Made by a program: the position numbers and the translations under genes. Source: Microcystis aeruginosa NIES-4325 (GTDB lineage Bacteria; Cyanobacteriota; Cyanobacteriia; Cyanobacteriales; Microcystaceae). Taken from it: a stretch of DNA of 64,000 nt. The notes under the pieces were generated by a model, which searched no databases, was not told the origin of the DNA, and saw only the letters and a program-made list of their open reading frames with translations. Location of the stretch: contig NZ_BJKP01000003.1 in NCBI RefSeq assembly GCF_008974145.1, forward strand, positions 115,411 to 179,410, in the 5' to 3' direction. Position 1 is the first letter of the stretch, and each line of letters opens with the position of its first letter. Below, in pieces: positions 47,405 to 56,031 of the stretch.

Positions 47405-48280
47405 TTACTGGTCAAATTGTTCGATCGCCGTGGCGTAGCTCTCTTCCGCTCCCGTGCCGTAACCTAGTAAGCGATGGATAAAAACTACCCGGTGCTGCCA
47501 AAGATAGACTTTCGTGTCCACAACTCCTTCATCAAGCAGAAAATAGGGTTTGTGCAGTTCGATATCTATTTGTTGTAGGGGATTACTGAAACCCACTTTC
47601 AGAGCCGGTTGTTTGCTACCTTGGCCAAGAACCAGTTTTTCCCGACTAGCATTAATATAGGCTGCCGCTTCCATAAAAGCCCATTGATCGGCAAAATCAA
47701 GAGCATAGCGGTGCAATTGGAAGGGATAACGACCTTCTGCGATTAATTCACCCTGTTTTTGTTCTTCAATTTGTTTAGTTAATTTTTGGACTGGACGTTC
47801 AAATTTTTTCGAGATTTCTTCTTCCGAGAATAAATTTATCAGTTCCTCTGGCAATCGCCCCGGTTTTGCCCCTAAACTCACTTGATCGGTGATTGTTACT
47901 GGACGTAAACTGATTTTTACCTGTGCCACTTCTTGATTATCAGCCAAGATACTAGAAGGCATTTCTAATAATACTCCCCCCTTAATGCAACTGGCACGGG
48001 TGACGAGTTGAATCGTTTCGCAATCGTGAAAAGTGACATTTTTGATGTAGCGCAGATGGGCCATGGCAACTACCATACTGGTTTGATAGTTTTCCACTAA
48101 CTTTTGAATACTCATCAAGTGATCGCGCAACCATCCCGCCCAACCATTTAATCCTAAGCGCAAAAGTTCTCGCTGGTGCATCTGCAAGGGAGTGAATAAA
48201 GTCGGACAGGCGGCGAGAGTAAGTTCACTGGTTCTCGGTGGAGATAAAGTGGGAGTAGTTGCGGCAACTGTACTAATCAT
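47405..48280 (-). CDS. Unassigned protein, possible double-hotdog fold
   Basis: A 291-residue protein that I cannot name. The first half has GLNGWAGWLRDHL, then VVAMAHLRYIKNVTFHDCETIQLVTRASCI; the second has RYALDFADQWAFMEAAAYINASRE and LLDEGVVDTKVYLWQHRVVFIHRLLG. The D-x-A-D-x-W...YIN pattern recalls the D-x-D...HVNN...Y segment of acyl-thioesterases, so two tandem hotdog halves are conceivable, as in thioesterase- or LnmK-like enzymes. This is a guess. No signal peptide or membrane segment is visible. The ThiS-like gene 270 bp upstream runs in the same direction. It starts at ATG 48280. Confidence 0.6.
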   Translation of the reverse strand: MISTVAATTPTLSPPRTSELTLAACPTLFTPLQMHQRELLRLGLNGWAGWLRDHLMSIQKLVENYQTSMVVAMAHLRYIKNVTFHDCETIQLVTRASCIKGGVLLEMPSSILADNQEVAQVKISLRPVTITDQVSLGAKPGRLPEELINLFSEEEISKKFERPVQKLTKQIEEQKQGELIAEGRYPFQLHRYALDFADQWAFMEAAAYINASREKLVLGQGSKQPALKVGFSNPLQQIDIELHKPYFLLDEGVVDTKVYLWQHRVVFIHRLLGYGTGAEESYATAIEQFDQ

Positions 48281-48332
48281 TTTGTCGTCCTCAGCTAAAA
48301 ATTTTGTGGCAATAAAATAAGACTAGGTAATT

Positions 48333-48464
48333 GGCTCTTCTGGTTGCTGTGTGGAAGGAAGAAGAATAGGGATAATTTTCTAAAAATATAGTCTTCAAAG
48401 GCTTGCCTAGCAAGACTCCTACCAATGATAAGCACTGATTTATCACACAAAGTCGAGAAGAGTT
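48333..48464. mobile_element. 132-bp ISL3-like miniature element (family B), copy 2
   Basis: Same length as copy 1. Starts GGCTCTTCTGGTTGC and ends GTCGAGAAGAGTT (the last two bases differ from the usual CC). Flanked by GGTAATT and AGTAATT, a near target duplication. It sits between the unassigned gene and the ThiS-like gene. Confidence 0.8.
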
Positions 48465-48549
48465 AGTAATTAGGTAGATAAACCTGCCCGACAAAACAGT
48501 TAATCTTCCCTGTTGATAGTTAAAGCTGGGAATTATTTCATATTTTTAA

Positions 48550-48825
48550 TTAACCACCGGCAATTGCTGTTAAAATTTGCAAGCGATCATTTTCTTGAAT
48601 ACTCCGGTCTAATTCATTCGAGAAAAGCTGTTCCCCATTTAAAAAGAGTCGATGAACTTTGCGAACTTCGCCATTCGCATCGTAGAGAGAAGCCGTTAAA
48701 GAGGGATATTTTTCCGTGAGAGTCCGTAAAGCTTTGGAGACGGTTTCCGCTTCTAGGGAAACTTCTTTTTGGTAGTCCACAAATCGTAGGAGAGTTCCAG
48801 AAAATGCAATGTTTAAGGTGGTCAT
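48550..48825 (-). CDS. MoaD/ThiS-like sulfur-carrier protein
   Basis: A 91-residue ubiquitin-like protein that ends ILTAIAGG, with the Gly-Gly tail. TEKYPSLTASLYDANGEVRKVHRLFLNGEQLF fits the MoaD/CysO branch (VHRLFLNGE). It is only distantly similar to the thrC-linked carrier at 5804-6079. No E1-like activating enzyme (MoeB/ThiF) is next to it, so activation would use one encoded elsewhere. It is on the same strand as the unassigned protein and the ACAD and ThDP genes. Confidence 0.85.
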   Translation of the reverse strand: MTTLNIAFSGTLLRFVDYQKEVSLEAETVSKALRTLTEKYPSLTASLYDANGEVRKVHRLFLNGEQLFSNELDRSIQENDRLQILTAIAGG

Positions 48826-49208
48826 TGTGGTGTTCCTCTTGTCTTAATGATTCAGGAATACAAGCTCCTTGAGATTTATTCCGTGAAAATTGATTTGCCA
48901 ATTTAGACCTGAATTGGCAATTATCTTCATCTTGCGTCATGATACTGCCCTTTCCCTTATTAAGTCCATTGTGTATATATTTCTTAACAAAAAGATAGAA
49001 AACTAAAAAGAGTCCGAAACGATTGATAGGTATAGTTTTGAAAGAATTAATCCACTGAGAGGTCATCAAAAAAAGGGAAAATGGGCAGCCCAAGGATTAT
49101 TTCTGTGGAAAACTTATCGAGCCAATGTTGTCCATTGCAACTTTTTTTAAGCTTTTTTTAAGCTTTGCCTCCCCCTAAAGTACGATCATTTTTTTGACAA
49201 AACTTAAC
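48826..49208. other. Intergenic region without a supported gene
   Basis: The 514-bp gap up to 49339 holds a minus-strand frame beginning MTQDEDNCQFRSKL that runs into the ThiS-like gene (see rejected items) and two nearby direct repeats of TTTTTTTAAGC (about 49142-49162). The promoter of the PEP-CTERM gene is in the right part. Confidence 0.5.
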
Positions 49209-49237
49209 TTGACGCTGGGCATAAATGCGCTTACACT
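49209..49237 (+). promoter_or_regulatory. Promoter candidate for the PEP-CTERM gene
   Basis: TTGACG (49209-49214), a 17-bp spacer, TACACT (49232-49237). The coding start is about 100 bp downstream. Confidence 0.5.
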
Positions 49238-49339
49238 GATCGGAAAAGTTAGTCATCTGTCTTTGGGAGTAGCTACGCTGATGCTTCAGCAAAAGTTCTG
49301 CTTCTAATCAACTGCTATAGTACAAATTTAAAGCCCAAA

Positions 49340-50011
49340 ATGAGCAAAAAATTAACAGTTTCTACCATCGCTTTACTAGGCGCATTTGTCGCTACCTACC
49401 CAGCGCAAGCGGCTCTCGTTCAAAACGTATCTCTTTTAGACTTGGTTAATAGCGGCACCGTTGCTGGTTCCACGGGAACCCTAACTAGAACGGCGACGGG
49501 AATTGCAAGTACCGTGTCCACTAGCAATTTATCCCCTGGGGCTGCCTATACCATGTGGTGGGTTATCTTCAATAACCCTGAGTTTTGCGTCGGGGGTTGT
49601 GGTGAAGACGACTTCTCCAATCCTACTGTCAATGCTTCGGTATTTTTTGCCGATGGAGAAGTAATTGGTTCAAATGGACTGGGTAATTTCTCTGCTCAAG
49701 TCGGTATCGGTCAACTGCCTAATCCTAACCAAGTGGAATTAGGTAATGGGTTATTCAATCCCTTGACAGCAGAAGTGTGGAACGTAGTTCGCGACCATGG
49801 ACCAGCTAGTAGCGACCCCGCACTGTTACAAGCACAGTTAACCACTTTTAATGGTGGCTGTACCCTTACCCCAGGGGATGGTCTTTTCCCCTGTCGTGAT
49901 GAGCAGTTAGCGGTTTTTTCAACCCCTGTTCCTGAACCTTCCGTTTCCGTGGGGTTAGTTGTCTTGGGAACCCTGGGAATTTTATCGAGATTCCAAAGAT
50001 CCAAAAACTAA
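49340..50011 (+). CDS. PEP-CTERM domain exoprotein
   Basis: A 223-residue exported protein. Signal peptide at 1-24 (LTVSTIALLGAFVATYPAQAA), then a Gly/Ser/Thr-rich secreted body with two cysteine clusters, and a C-terminal VPEPS motif followed by a hydrophobic segment (VGLVVLGTLGIL) and a basic tail RFQRSKN. This is the PEP-CTERM sorting signal handled by an exosortase, often linked to exopolysaccharide-producing bacteria. The body has no recognised catalytic domain. ATG 49340. Confidence 0.85.
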   Translation: MSKKLTVSTIALLGAFVATYPAQAALVQNVSLLDLVNSGTVAGSTGTLTRTATGIASTVSTSNLSPGAAYTMWWVIFNNPEFCVGGCGEDDFSNPTVNASVFFADGEVIGSNGLGNFSAQVGIGQLPNPNQVELGNGLFNPLTAEVWNVVRDHGPASSDPALLQAQLTTFNGGCTLTPGDGLFPCRDEQLAVFSTPVPEPSVSVGLVVLGTLGILSRFQRSKN

Positions 50012-50100
50012 GCTGCCCTGAATTGAAATTATCTGAGAGATAATCCTTCTCTTGGCCTGTTTTTCCCCGCTTTCCGCTCATTTATTGCCATTTGCTGGTC

Positions 50101-51738
50101 ATGTACAAAAAAATACTCTCTTTAACCCTTTTCCCTTTAGGGATTGCTTCCACTGCCTTGCTGCCAGTGTCATCTGCTCAAGCGGTCACGGTGGCCAGTG
50201 ATTGGATTGGTGCCGCCACTCAAGGTGTTAGAAATCAACCCCAGGGACCAACGGTAGCTTCTCGGCTCTATGGCATCCTTGGCACTGCTATGTACGATGC
50301 TTGGTCAGCCTACGAAGCTACCCCCATTAGTACCGTTCTGGGAGATACTTTACAACGTCCTACGAGCGAAAATACTCAAGCCAATAAACAGGAAGCGATT
50401 AGTTTTGCCGCCTATCGGGTGTTAACGGAACTGCTACCCACACAAACGGCTAATTTGACTGCTCGGATGAATAGTCTCGGTTACGACCCCAACAATACCA
50501 GCACCGATACCACTACGGCAGCGGGAATCGGTAACACCATCGCCGCCACACTGATGAATGCCCGTCGTAATGATGGTTCCAATCAGTTAAACAACTACGT
50601 TGATACCATCGGTTACAGCACCCCCAACACTCCCACTCAAGTGGTCAATATCGAACTCTGGACTCCAGAGAGTGTTCCCATCGATTCTGGTTCAGCACTA
50701 CAAACCTATCTCACCCCCCACTGGGGAACGGTGCAATCCTTCTCTTTAACCGATAATGCTCAATACCGTCCCCCCGAAATCATCCGTTTTCTGTTAGATC
50801 CCAACGCTTCGGCGGATTTACAGGCAGGAACGATCACCAGAGGTGATGGTACAGTGGTTCCTATTAGTGCAGCTTTAGTGGGAGTAGATATCAATCCCGC
50901 TTTCATTCAGCAGGCGGTTGATGTAGTGGAATTCAGCGCCAATCTCACAGACGAACAGAAACTAATCGCCGAATTTTGGGAAGATGGCCCTGGAACCCCT
51001 TTCCCTCCGGGTACATGGATGGAGTTCGGGCAAGATATCTCGCAGCGGGATAATAATACTCTCGACGAAGATGTGCAGTTATTCTTCGCCCTCGGTAATG
51101 CAGTCATGGACGCGGGGATTGCCACCTGGGAAGCGAAACTATTCTATAATTCTGCCCGTCCCGTGCGCGTGATTCGCGAGTTAGGTCGCTTGGGTTTAAT
51201 CGGGACTGACAATAACGGCGATGGAGTCTTTGAAATTAACGCTTGGGGCGGCCCTGGTTTAGGCACAATCACTATTCCCGCCACCCAATTTCTCACCTAC
51301 CAAAATCCCTTTGGTCCTCCTTCGCCCCCCTTTGCCGAATATACCTCTGGCCATAGTGCCTTTAGTGCCGCCGGGGCGGAAATCCTGCGTCTTTTCACTG
51401 GTAGTGATGTCTTTGGTGGTTCTGTCACCTTTGCCCCCGGTACTTCAGCTTTTGAACCGGGCATCACTCCGGGTAGTCCGGTAACTCTCTTTTGGGATAC
51501 TTTCTCAGAAGCGGCGGATGAAGCCGGTATTTCCCGTCGCTATGGCGGTATTCACTTCCTCGACGGCGATATTCAAGGCAGAATTTTAGGTCGTAACGTG
51601 GGCGGAAGTGTTTGGAACCGCTCTCAATTCTTTATCAACGGTGGCGTTACTACTCCAGAAGCGGATAATGTTCTCGCCCTCTTGACCCTAGGCGGTATTT
51701 TCTCCCTAACACGCCTGATAAAAAGCAAAATTAAATAA
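50101..51738 (+). CDS. Vanadium-dependent haloperoxidase / PAP2-type exported protein
   Basis: A 545-residue protein from ATG 50101. Signal peptide to about residue 28 (SSAQAVT). The metal-oxo-anion site of the vanadium haloperoxidase/acid phosphatase superfamily is complete: K346 and R353 (KLFYNSARP), the SGH loop 416-418 (YTSGHSAF), then R479 and H485 (SRRYGGIH). The C-terminus (TTPEADNVLALLTLGG, basic tail) looks like a PEP-CTERM variant, so the protein may be anchored to the cell surface. Haloperoxidase and phosphatase activity cannot be separated from sequence. It follows the PEP-CTERM gene by 89 bp on the same strand. Confidence 0.85.
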   Translation: MYKKILSLTLFPLGIASTALLPVSSAQAVTVASDWIGAATQGVRNQPQGPTVASRLYGILGTAMYDAWSAYEATPISTVLGDTLQRPTSENTQANKQEAISFAAYRVLTELLPTQTANLTARMNSLGYDPNNTSTDTTTAAGIGNTIAATLMNARRNDGSNQLNNYVDTIGYSTPNTPTQVVNIELWTPESVPIDSGSALQTYLTPHWGTVQSFSLTDNAQYRPPEIIRFLLDPNASADLQAGTITRGDGTVVPISAALVGVDINPAFIQQAVDVVEFSANLTDEQKLIAEFWEDGPGTPFPPGTWMEFGQDISQRDNNTLDEDVQLFFALGNAVMDAGIATWEAKLFYNSARPVRVIRELGRLGLIGTDNNGDGVFEINAWGGPGLGTITIPATQFLTYQNPFGPPSPPFAEYTSGHSAFSAAGAEILRLFTGSDVFGGSVTFAPGTSAFEPGITPGSPVTLFWDTFSEAADEAGISRRYGGIHFLDGDIQGRILGRNVGGSVWNRSQFFINGGVTTPEADNVLALLTLGGIFSLTRLIKSKIK

Positions 51739-51764
51739 AAATTCGACATTTTGCTAAATTTCCT

Positions 51765-51788
51765 AGAGACGTTGCCCCCAACGTCTCT
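51765..51788 (+). terminator. Rho-independent terminator after the haloperoxidase-like gene
   Basis: A perfect 10-bp stem AGAGACGTTG / CAACGTCTCT with a CCCC loop, then ATTTTACTTT. Confidence 0.85.
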
Positions 51789-51903
51789 ATTTTACTTTCT
51801 CCCTAGTCTGCCCATCCCACAAGCCGAAAATAGGGAGATTAGCTCCGATCGCTTGTTATACTTGTCTAGGATAGAAATTACCGCTCCTCACCCCTGACTG
51901 TTA

Positions 51904-53889
51904 ATGATTTTTACTGAATTAGTTTTGCAAAATTTCGGACCCTACGCTGGTCGTCAAGTGATTAATTTACGTCCTGAAAAAGATAACAATCCCTGTCCGA
52001 TTATCCTTTTGGGAGGTATGAATGGGGGCGGTAAAACTACTTTAATGGATGCGATTCGTTTGGCTTTGTACGGTGCGCGGGCGAAGTGTTCTACTCGCAA
52101 TAATTTAAGTTATGCCGAGTTTCTTAGTCAGGCAGTTAATAATCAAGCTTCTCTCATCGATCAAGCGAGAATAGAACTGGCTTTTGAACATCTAGTTAAC
52201 GAAAAATGGCGACAATATCGTATCGTTAGATACTGGACAAAACAGCCTAAAGATGGTAAGGATACCCTCGGTATTTTAGATGAAGATTGGCCCGATCCTG
52301 CCTTAGCTAATACTTGGGATGAATATATTGAAACTTTATTACCGTTGGGTATTTCTAACCTGTTTTTATTTGATGGGGAACAGGTAAAAGAATTGGCAGA
52401 ACAGGATGTACCTCCTGACAGTGTTAAGGATTCGATGCAGACTTTATTAGGGTTAGAATTAGCGGAAAGATTAGCCGTTGATCTTGATATTTTAGCTAGT
52501 CGCAAGCGCCGGTTATTAGCAGCAGAAAATGAACTGGCAACTATTGAAGCGATCGAGAAAAAATTAGCCGAGTACCAAGAAGATTTAGAATTGGCTCGGC
52601 AAGAGATGGAAACTCAACAAAAAAATTTAGATGTGGTTAGGAATGATTTTGATCTAGTCTCGGATAAATTTCGCATTGATGGTGGCAAAATTGCCGCCGA
52701 AAGAAGTCAATTAGAGAGCAGAAAAAAAGAGGTAGATAAAAAGTTAGATAACCAGAGGGAATATTTAGGTCAATTAGCGGGGGAATTTTTACCATTAAAG
52801 TTAATTTTTCCTCTCCTAGAAGCGGCTAAAATTCAGGGAGAAAAAGAGCTACAATTTCAATCAGCTAAGGTCGCTCAATCGGTTTTAGAATCCAGAGATA
52901 AAAAGTTACTTGCTTATTTAAAACAACTGAATTTAACCTTAGAACAATTAGAGAATATTAGGGAGTTTTTAGAGCAAGAAAATCAGTTTTTCGCTGAGAA
53001 TAGCGATTATTTGATTACTTCTTACTTAGATTTAGACGACGAGGCGATCGAGTTATTAAATCGAGTCTTAACCCATCAATTACCGGCACAAATTAACCTC
53101 GCTCATCAAACGATGGAACAATTAAGAAATCTGGAAGCTGACTTAGATAATTTAGAGCGAGAATTAGCAGTAGCAGCCTCTCCCGAAGAATATGAAACCC
53201 TGAGTAATAACTTAAAAAACGCTCAGAAAAAGTATCTAAATGCTCAAGCAGAATACGAGCAAAGCCACAAAAATTATGAGGAAATCAAAAAGAAAATTGA
53301 GAAAACTAAAAAAGAATTATTTGCCTATAGTGAGAAAGCTTTAGAATCCCAAAGTAACGAACATATCGTTAATGCTATTGTCAAAGCACAGCAAACTTTA
53401 AAAGTATTTAAAGAACGCTTAACTTTAAAAAAAATAAATAGATTAGAGGGAGAAGTGGCGGAATGTTTTCGTTATTTATTGCATAAGTCCGATCTAGTTC
53501 AGAAAATAGCGATCGATGCTGATACTTTTGGTCTATCTCTCTTTGGTCCCGATGGACAAAATGTGCCTAAACACCGTCTTTCTGCCGGAGAAAAACAACT
53601 ATTAGCGATCGCTTTTTTGTGGGGATTAGCGCGAGTCTCTGGACGAGATTTACCCATCGCTATCGATACACCCCTCGGACGTTTAGATTCTTCCCATCGC
53701 CATAATTTAGTTGAACGTTATTTTCCCGCTGCTTCCTCTCAAGTCATCCTCCTTTCTACCGATACAGAAATTGGACAAAATGAGCTACTCTTATTAGAAG
53801 AACAGGAAGTAATCGCCCGAAAATACCTGCTAGAATACAATTCCCAACAACGTCAGACAACTATTCACCCCGATCGCTACTTTTGGTAA
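51904..53889 (+). CDS. dndD: DNA phosphorothioation protein DndD (SMC-like ATPase)
   Basis: A 661-residue ABC/SMC-type ATPase. MIFTELVLQNFGPYAGRQVINLRP starts it, Walker A is GGMNGGGKTT (about 37-46), SNLFLFDGEQVKELAEQDV is a family-specific motif, and long coiled coils occupy about 210-510. The signature HRLSAGEKQLLAIAFLWGLA and Walker B LPIAIDTPLGRLDSSHR close the ATPase. DndD supplies ATPase or nicking activity when Dnd proteins replace a non-bridging phosphate oxygen with sulfur. It is preceded by an extended -10 TGTTATACT at 51854-51862. Confidence 0.92.
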   Translation: MIFTELVLQNFGPYAGRQVINLRPEKDNNPCPIILLGGMNGGGKTTLMDAIRLALYGARAKCSTRNNLSYAEFLSQAVNNQASLIDQARIELAFEHLVNEKWRQYRIVRYWTKQPKDGKDTLGILDEDWPDPALANTWDEYIETLLPLGISNLFLFDGEQVKELAEQDVPPDSVKDSMQTLLGLELAERLAVDLDILASRKRRLLAAENELATIEAIEKKLAEYQEDLELARQEMETQQKNLDVVRNDFDLVSDKFRIDGGKIAAERSQLESRKKEVDKKLDNQREYLGQLAGEFLPLKLIFPLLEAAKIQGEKELQFQSAKVAQSVLESRDKKLLAYLKQLNLTLEQLENIREFLEQENQFFAENSDYLITSYLDLDDEAIELLNRVLTHQLPAQINLAHQTMEQLRNLEADLDNLERELAVAASPEEYETLSNNLKNAQKKYLNAQAEYEQSHKNYEEIKKKIEKTKKELFAYSEKALESQSNEHIVNAIVKAQQTLKVFKERLTLKKINRLEGEVAECFRYLLHKSDLVQKIAIDADTFGLSLFGPDGQNVPKHRLSAGEKQLLAIAFLWGLARVSGRDLPIAIDTPLGRLDSSHRHNLVERYFPAASSQVILLSTDTEIGQNELLLLEEQEVIARKYLLEYNSQQRQTTIHPDRYFW

Positions 53890-53988
53890 AATCATGACCG
53901 AGATAAATTCCCAAAAAATCCTCCCCCAACAGGATTGAGAATGACTAACTATTTTCTCATCACTCAGATCGAGGTAAAATTATAAATT

Positions 53989-54387
53989 ATGGAATCACCG
54001 ATCGAACGTTTTCGACTATCTCAAACCGCCAAAGATAGCCTAATAAAATTAAAACGCTACACCAAAATTGACCAATGGAATATCCTCTGTCGTTGGGCTT
54101 TTTGTCGTTCCCTTGCCGAACCAAGTCTCCCCTCTCCCGTCCCCATTCCTGCCGATAGCAATCTAGAATTATCCTGGAAAGTATTCGGGGGAGAAATGGC
54201 CGATATTTTCTTGATTGCCCTTAAACAACGTTGTCATCAAGACGGATTAGGAACCGATAAAGAAACTCTAACTCAACAATTTCGCTTACATTTACATCGC
54301 GGTATCGGTTATCTTGCTGGGGATACCAAGCTAAAAAAAATCGATAATTTAATCGAATTAGAGAGAGAAAGTCTCAGAGAATCTTAA
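53989..54387 (+). CDS. dndE: DNA phosphorothioation protein DndE
   Basis: A 132-residue DndE. The N-terminus IERFRLSQTAKDSLIKLKRYTKIDQWNILCRWAFCRSL is diagnostic and includes basic residues thought to bind nicked DNA; FGGEMADIFLIALKQR and FRLHLHRGIGYL follow. It starts 99 bp after dndD, so the two form an operon. dndB, dndC and the dndA/iscS cysteine desulfurase are not next to it. Confidence 0.88.
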   Translation: MESPIERFRLSQTAKDSLIKLKRYTKIDQWNILCRWAFCRSLAEPSLPSPVPIPADSNLELSWKVFGGEMADIFLIALKQRCHQDGLGTDKETLTQQFRLHLHRGIGYLAGDTKLKKIDNLIELERESLRES

Positions 54388-54430
54388 TCAAGAATGATCT
54401 GTTTTCAGGGGGAGCGCATCTCAAACGCTA

Positions 54431-54459
54431 TTGACAATTGGCCAATTTTGTGATGGTAT
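54431..54459 (+). promoter_or_regulatory. Promoter with palindromic operator before the oxygenase operon
   Basis: TTGACA (54431-54436), a 17-bp spacer and TGGTAT (54454-54459). The spacer contains the perfect 12-bp palindrome AATTGGCCAATT (54436-54447), a plausible repressor site. The coding start is 35 bp downstream, so this promoter would give the three-gene unit control separate from dndDE. Confidence 0.65.
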
Positions 54460-54493
54460 TTAAAAGAGGGCGGCTATCGGGGGATGAGAAAAA

Positions 54494-56005
54494 ATGGAAA
54501 ATTTAATCAAGGAAGCACTAAGCCATCGAGCGATTAATCATCCGTATTTACTGGCTTTAGAAAAAGGAGAATTTCAACATATTGATGAAGTTCTCAAAGA
54601 TTTTGCCAGTCAATACGGAGCTTATAGTGACTGGTTTTCCCGTTATTTAACAGCAGTAATATCAAAGCTAGAAAATCCCACTCATCGAAATCATCTGCTG
54701 GAGAACTTAGCTGAAGAAAACGGACATCTACACGATGAAGGTCTGGAAGCAATCCGTAAATTAGGTATTAAGGACGAGTGGGTACAGGAAATCCCTCACC
54801 CACAGTTATTCAAGCGTTTTCAAGAAGCGATGGGAGTAGATAGCAGGCAACCGCCTTGTGTTGAAGTACAAATTTGGCGTGAATCATTCTTATCGCTGCT
54901 CCAGAATGGAAGCTCACTCCAAGCTATTGGAGCCATAGGTTTAGGGACTGAATCTGTTGTTAAATTTATCTACAAACACATTATTGAAGCGATTAAAAAA
55001 CATACATCATTATCCTTGCAGCAATATGTATTTTTTCCTTTACACACAGAAGTGGAGGATGAACACAGCTTAACTTTAGTTGAGATTGCTAAGGAATTAG
55101 CCAGTGAAAGCGAACAGGCTGTTCTGGAATTACGGAAAGGAATGTTAAAAGCCTTAGATCTACGTGCTGCTTACTGGGACAATATGTATGAACGTGCGTT
55201 GGTGCTAGATAAATCTTTGACATCATCAGACCAACTCAAGATTGTTACGCTTTTCACTAAAATGATTAAAAGCAAAAAGCTGTCTAATCAGGAACAGGAA
55301 CTTTTATTGCACCAAATCAATGACGTGCGTATTGGATTGACGGAAGACTTATCTACTGTTCCAGTGGAAAAACTACTACCCGGATTGAGTTCACTTTTGC
55401 TATACGGGATGCAAAGGGAAAAGCACAGGGAAGAAGTTCTGAACTTATTAGATTGGCTTGCGGATCCATCTGGTGAATGCCAATGCACTGAAACAATATT
55501 AAGGCTTGCATCACAACTTTACCATGATTTTCAAACGATGCGTCTCGGGGTCTTGACTCAAAAAATCAATGAACAAAAAAGCTTGACTCATGTGCAAGAA
55601 GGTAAAGAGCTTATTTCAACAATCAGCGCCAGCAACTTAGAAGCCTTATACAACAATAAGGTTGATAAACTCAATATTGATTTTAACGTATTTCGCCTGC
55701 CATTTGATCTAGAAGTTTTAGATGCGCGCCTAGTTATAGTCAAGCCAGGAAAAGCGAATGAAATGCACAGACACGCACATGAAACCGTATTTGTATTTCT
55801 TCAGGGTCAAGGAAAAGTTATTGTTGATCAATACGAAAACGAAGTCGAACCGGGTACTTTTGCTGTTATTCCCCGTTGGTGTGTGCATCAATCTGTGAAC
55901 TTAGGAGAAGAAGAGCTAATTTTTCGGGCGATAGCTGATTTTGGATTAACTGGTAAAAGTTTTATGGGTAATTACTTACACAGTGCTAGACTAAAACAAA
56001 ATTAG
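54494..56005 (+). CDS. Heme-oxygenase-like di-iron oxygenase fused to a C-terminal cupin
   Basis: A 503-residue fusion. Residues 1-235 look like a heme-oxygenase-like di-iron oxygenase (HDO) with potential ligands: E74/E75 and H78 in NLAEENGHLHDEG, E153 in LGTES, and H184, E188/D189, H191 in HTEVEDEHS. Residues 236-390 form a Leu/Glu-rich helical linker that I cannot assign. Residues 395-480 are a cupin with H425-R-H427 and E430 in its first motif and P460...H465...N469 in its second. HDO enzymes oxidise or cleave amino and fatty acids in natural-product pathways. HDO-cupin fusion is unusual in my experience. A methyltransferase and a dioxygenase follow in the operon. Confidence 0.78.
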   Translation: MENLIKEALSHRAINHPYLLALEKGEFQHIDEVLKDFASQYGAYSDWFSRYLTAVISKLENPTHRNHLLENLAEENGHLHDEGLEAIRKLGIKDEWVQEIPHPQLFKRFQEAMGVDSRQPPCVEVQIWRESFLSLLQNGSSLQAIGAIGLGTESVVKFIYKHIIEAIKKHTSLSLQQYVFFPLHTEVEDEHSLTLVEIAKELASESEQAVLELRKGMLKALDLRAAYWDNMYERALVLDKSLTSSDQLKIVTLFTKMIKSKKLSNQEQELLLHQINDVRIGLTEDLSTVPVEKLLPGLSSLLLYGMQREKHREEVLNLLDWLADPSGECQCTETILRLASQLYHDFQTMRLGVLTQKINEQKSLTHVQEGKELISTISASNLEALYNNKVDKLNIDFNVFRLPFDLEVLDARLVIVKPGKANEMHRHAHETVFVFLQGQGKVIVDQYENEVEPGTFAVIPRWCVHQSVNLGEEELIFRAIADFGLTGKSFMGNYLHSARLKQN

Positions 56006-56031
56006 TGCAAATTTTATCACGTTAGATAGGT

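Noticed and set aside
48614..49093. Minus-strand frame of 159 codons (with an inner MTQDEDNCQ start near 48939)
   Set aside because: It overlaps the ThiS-like gene in another frame; composition turns random inside the overlap. A short leader peptide cannot be excluded.
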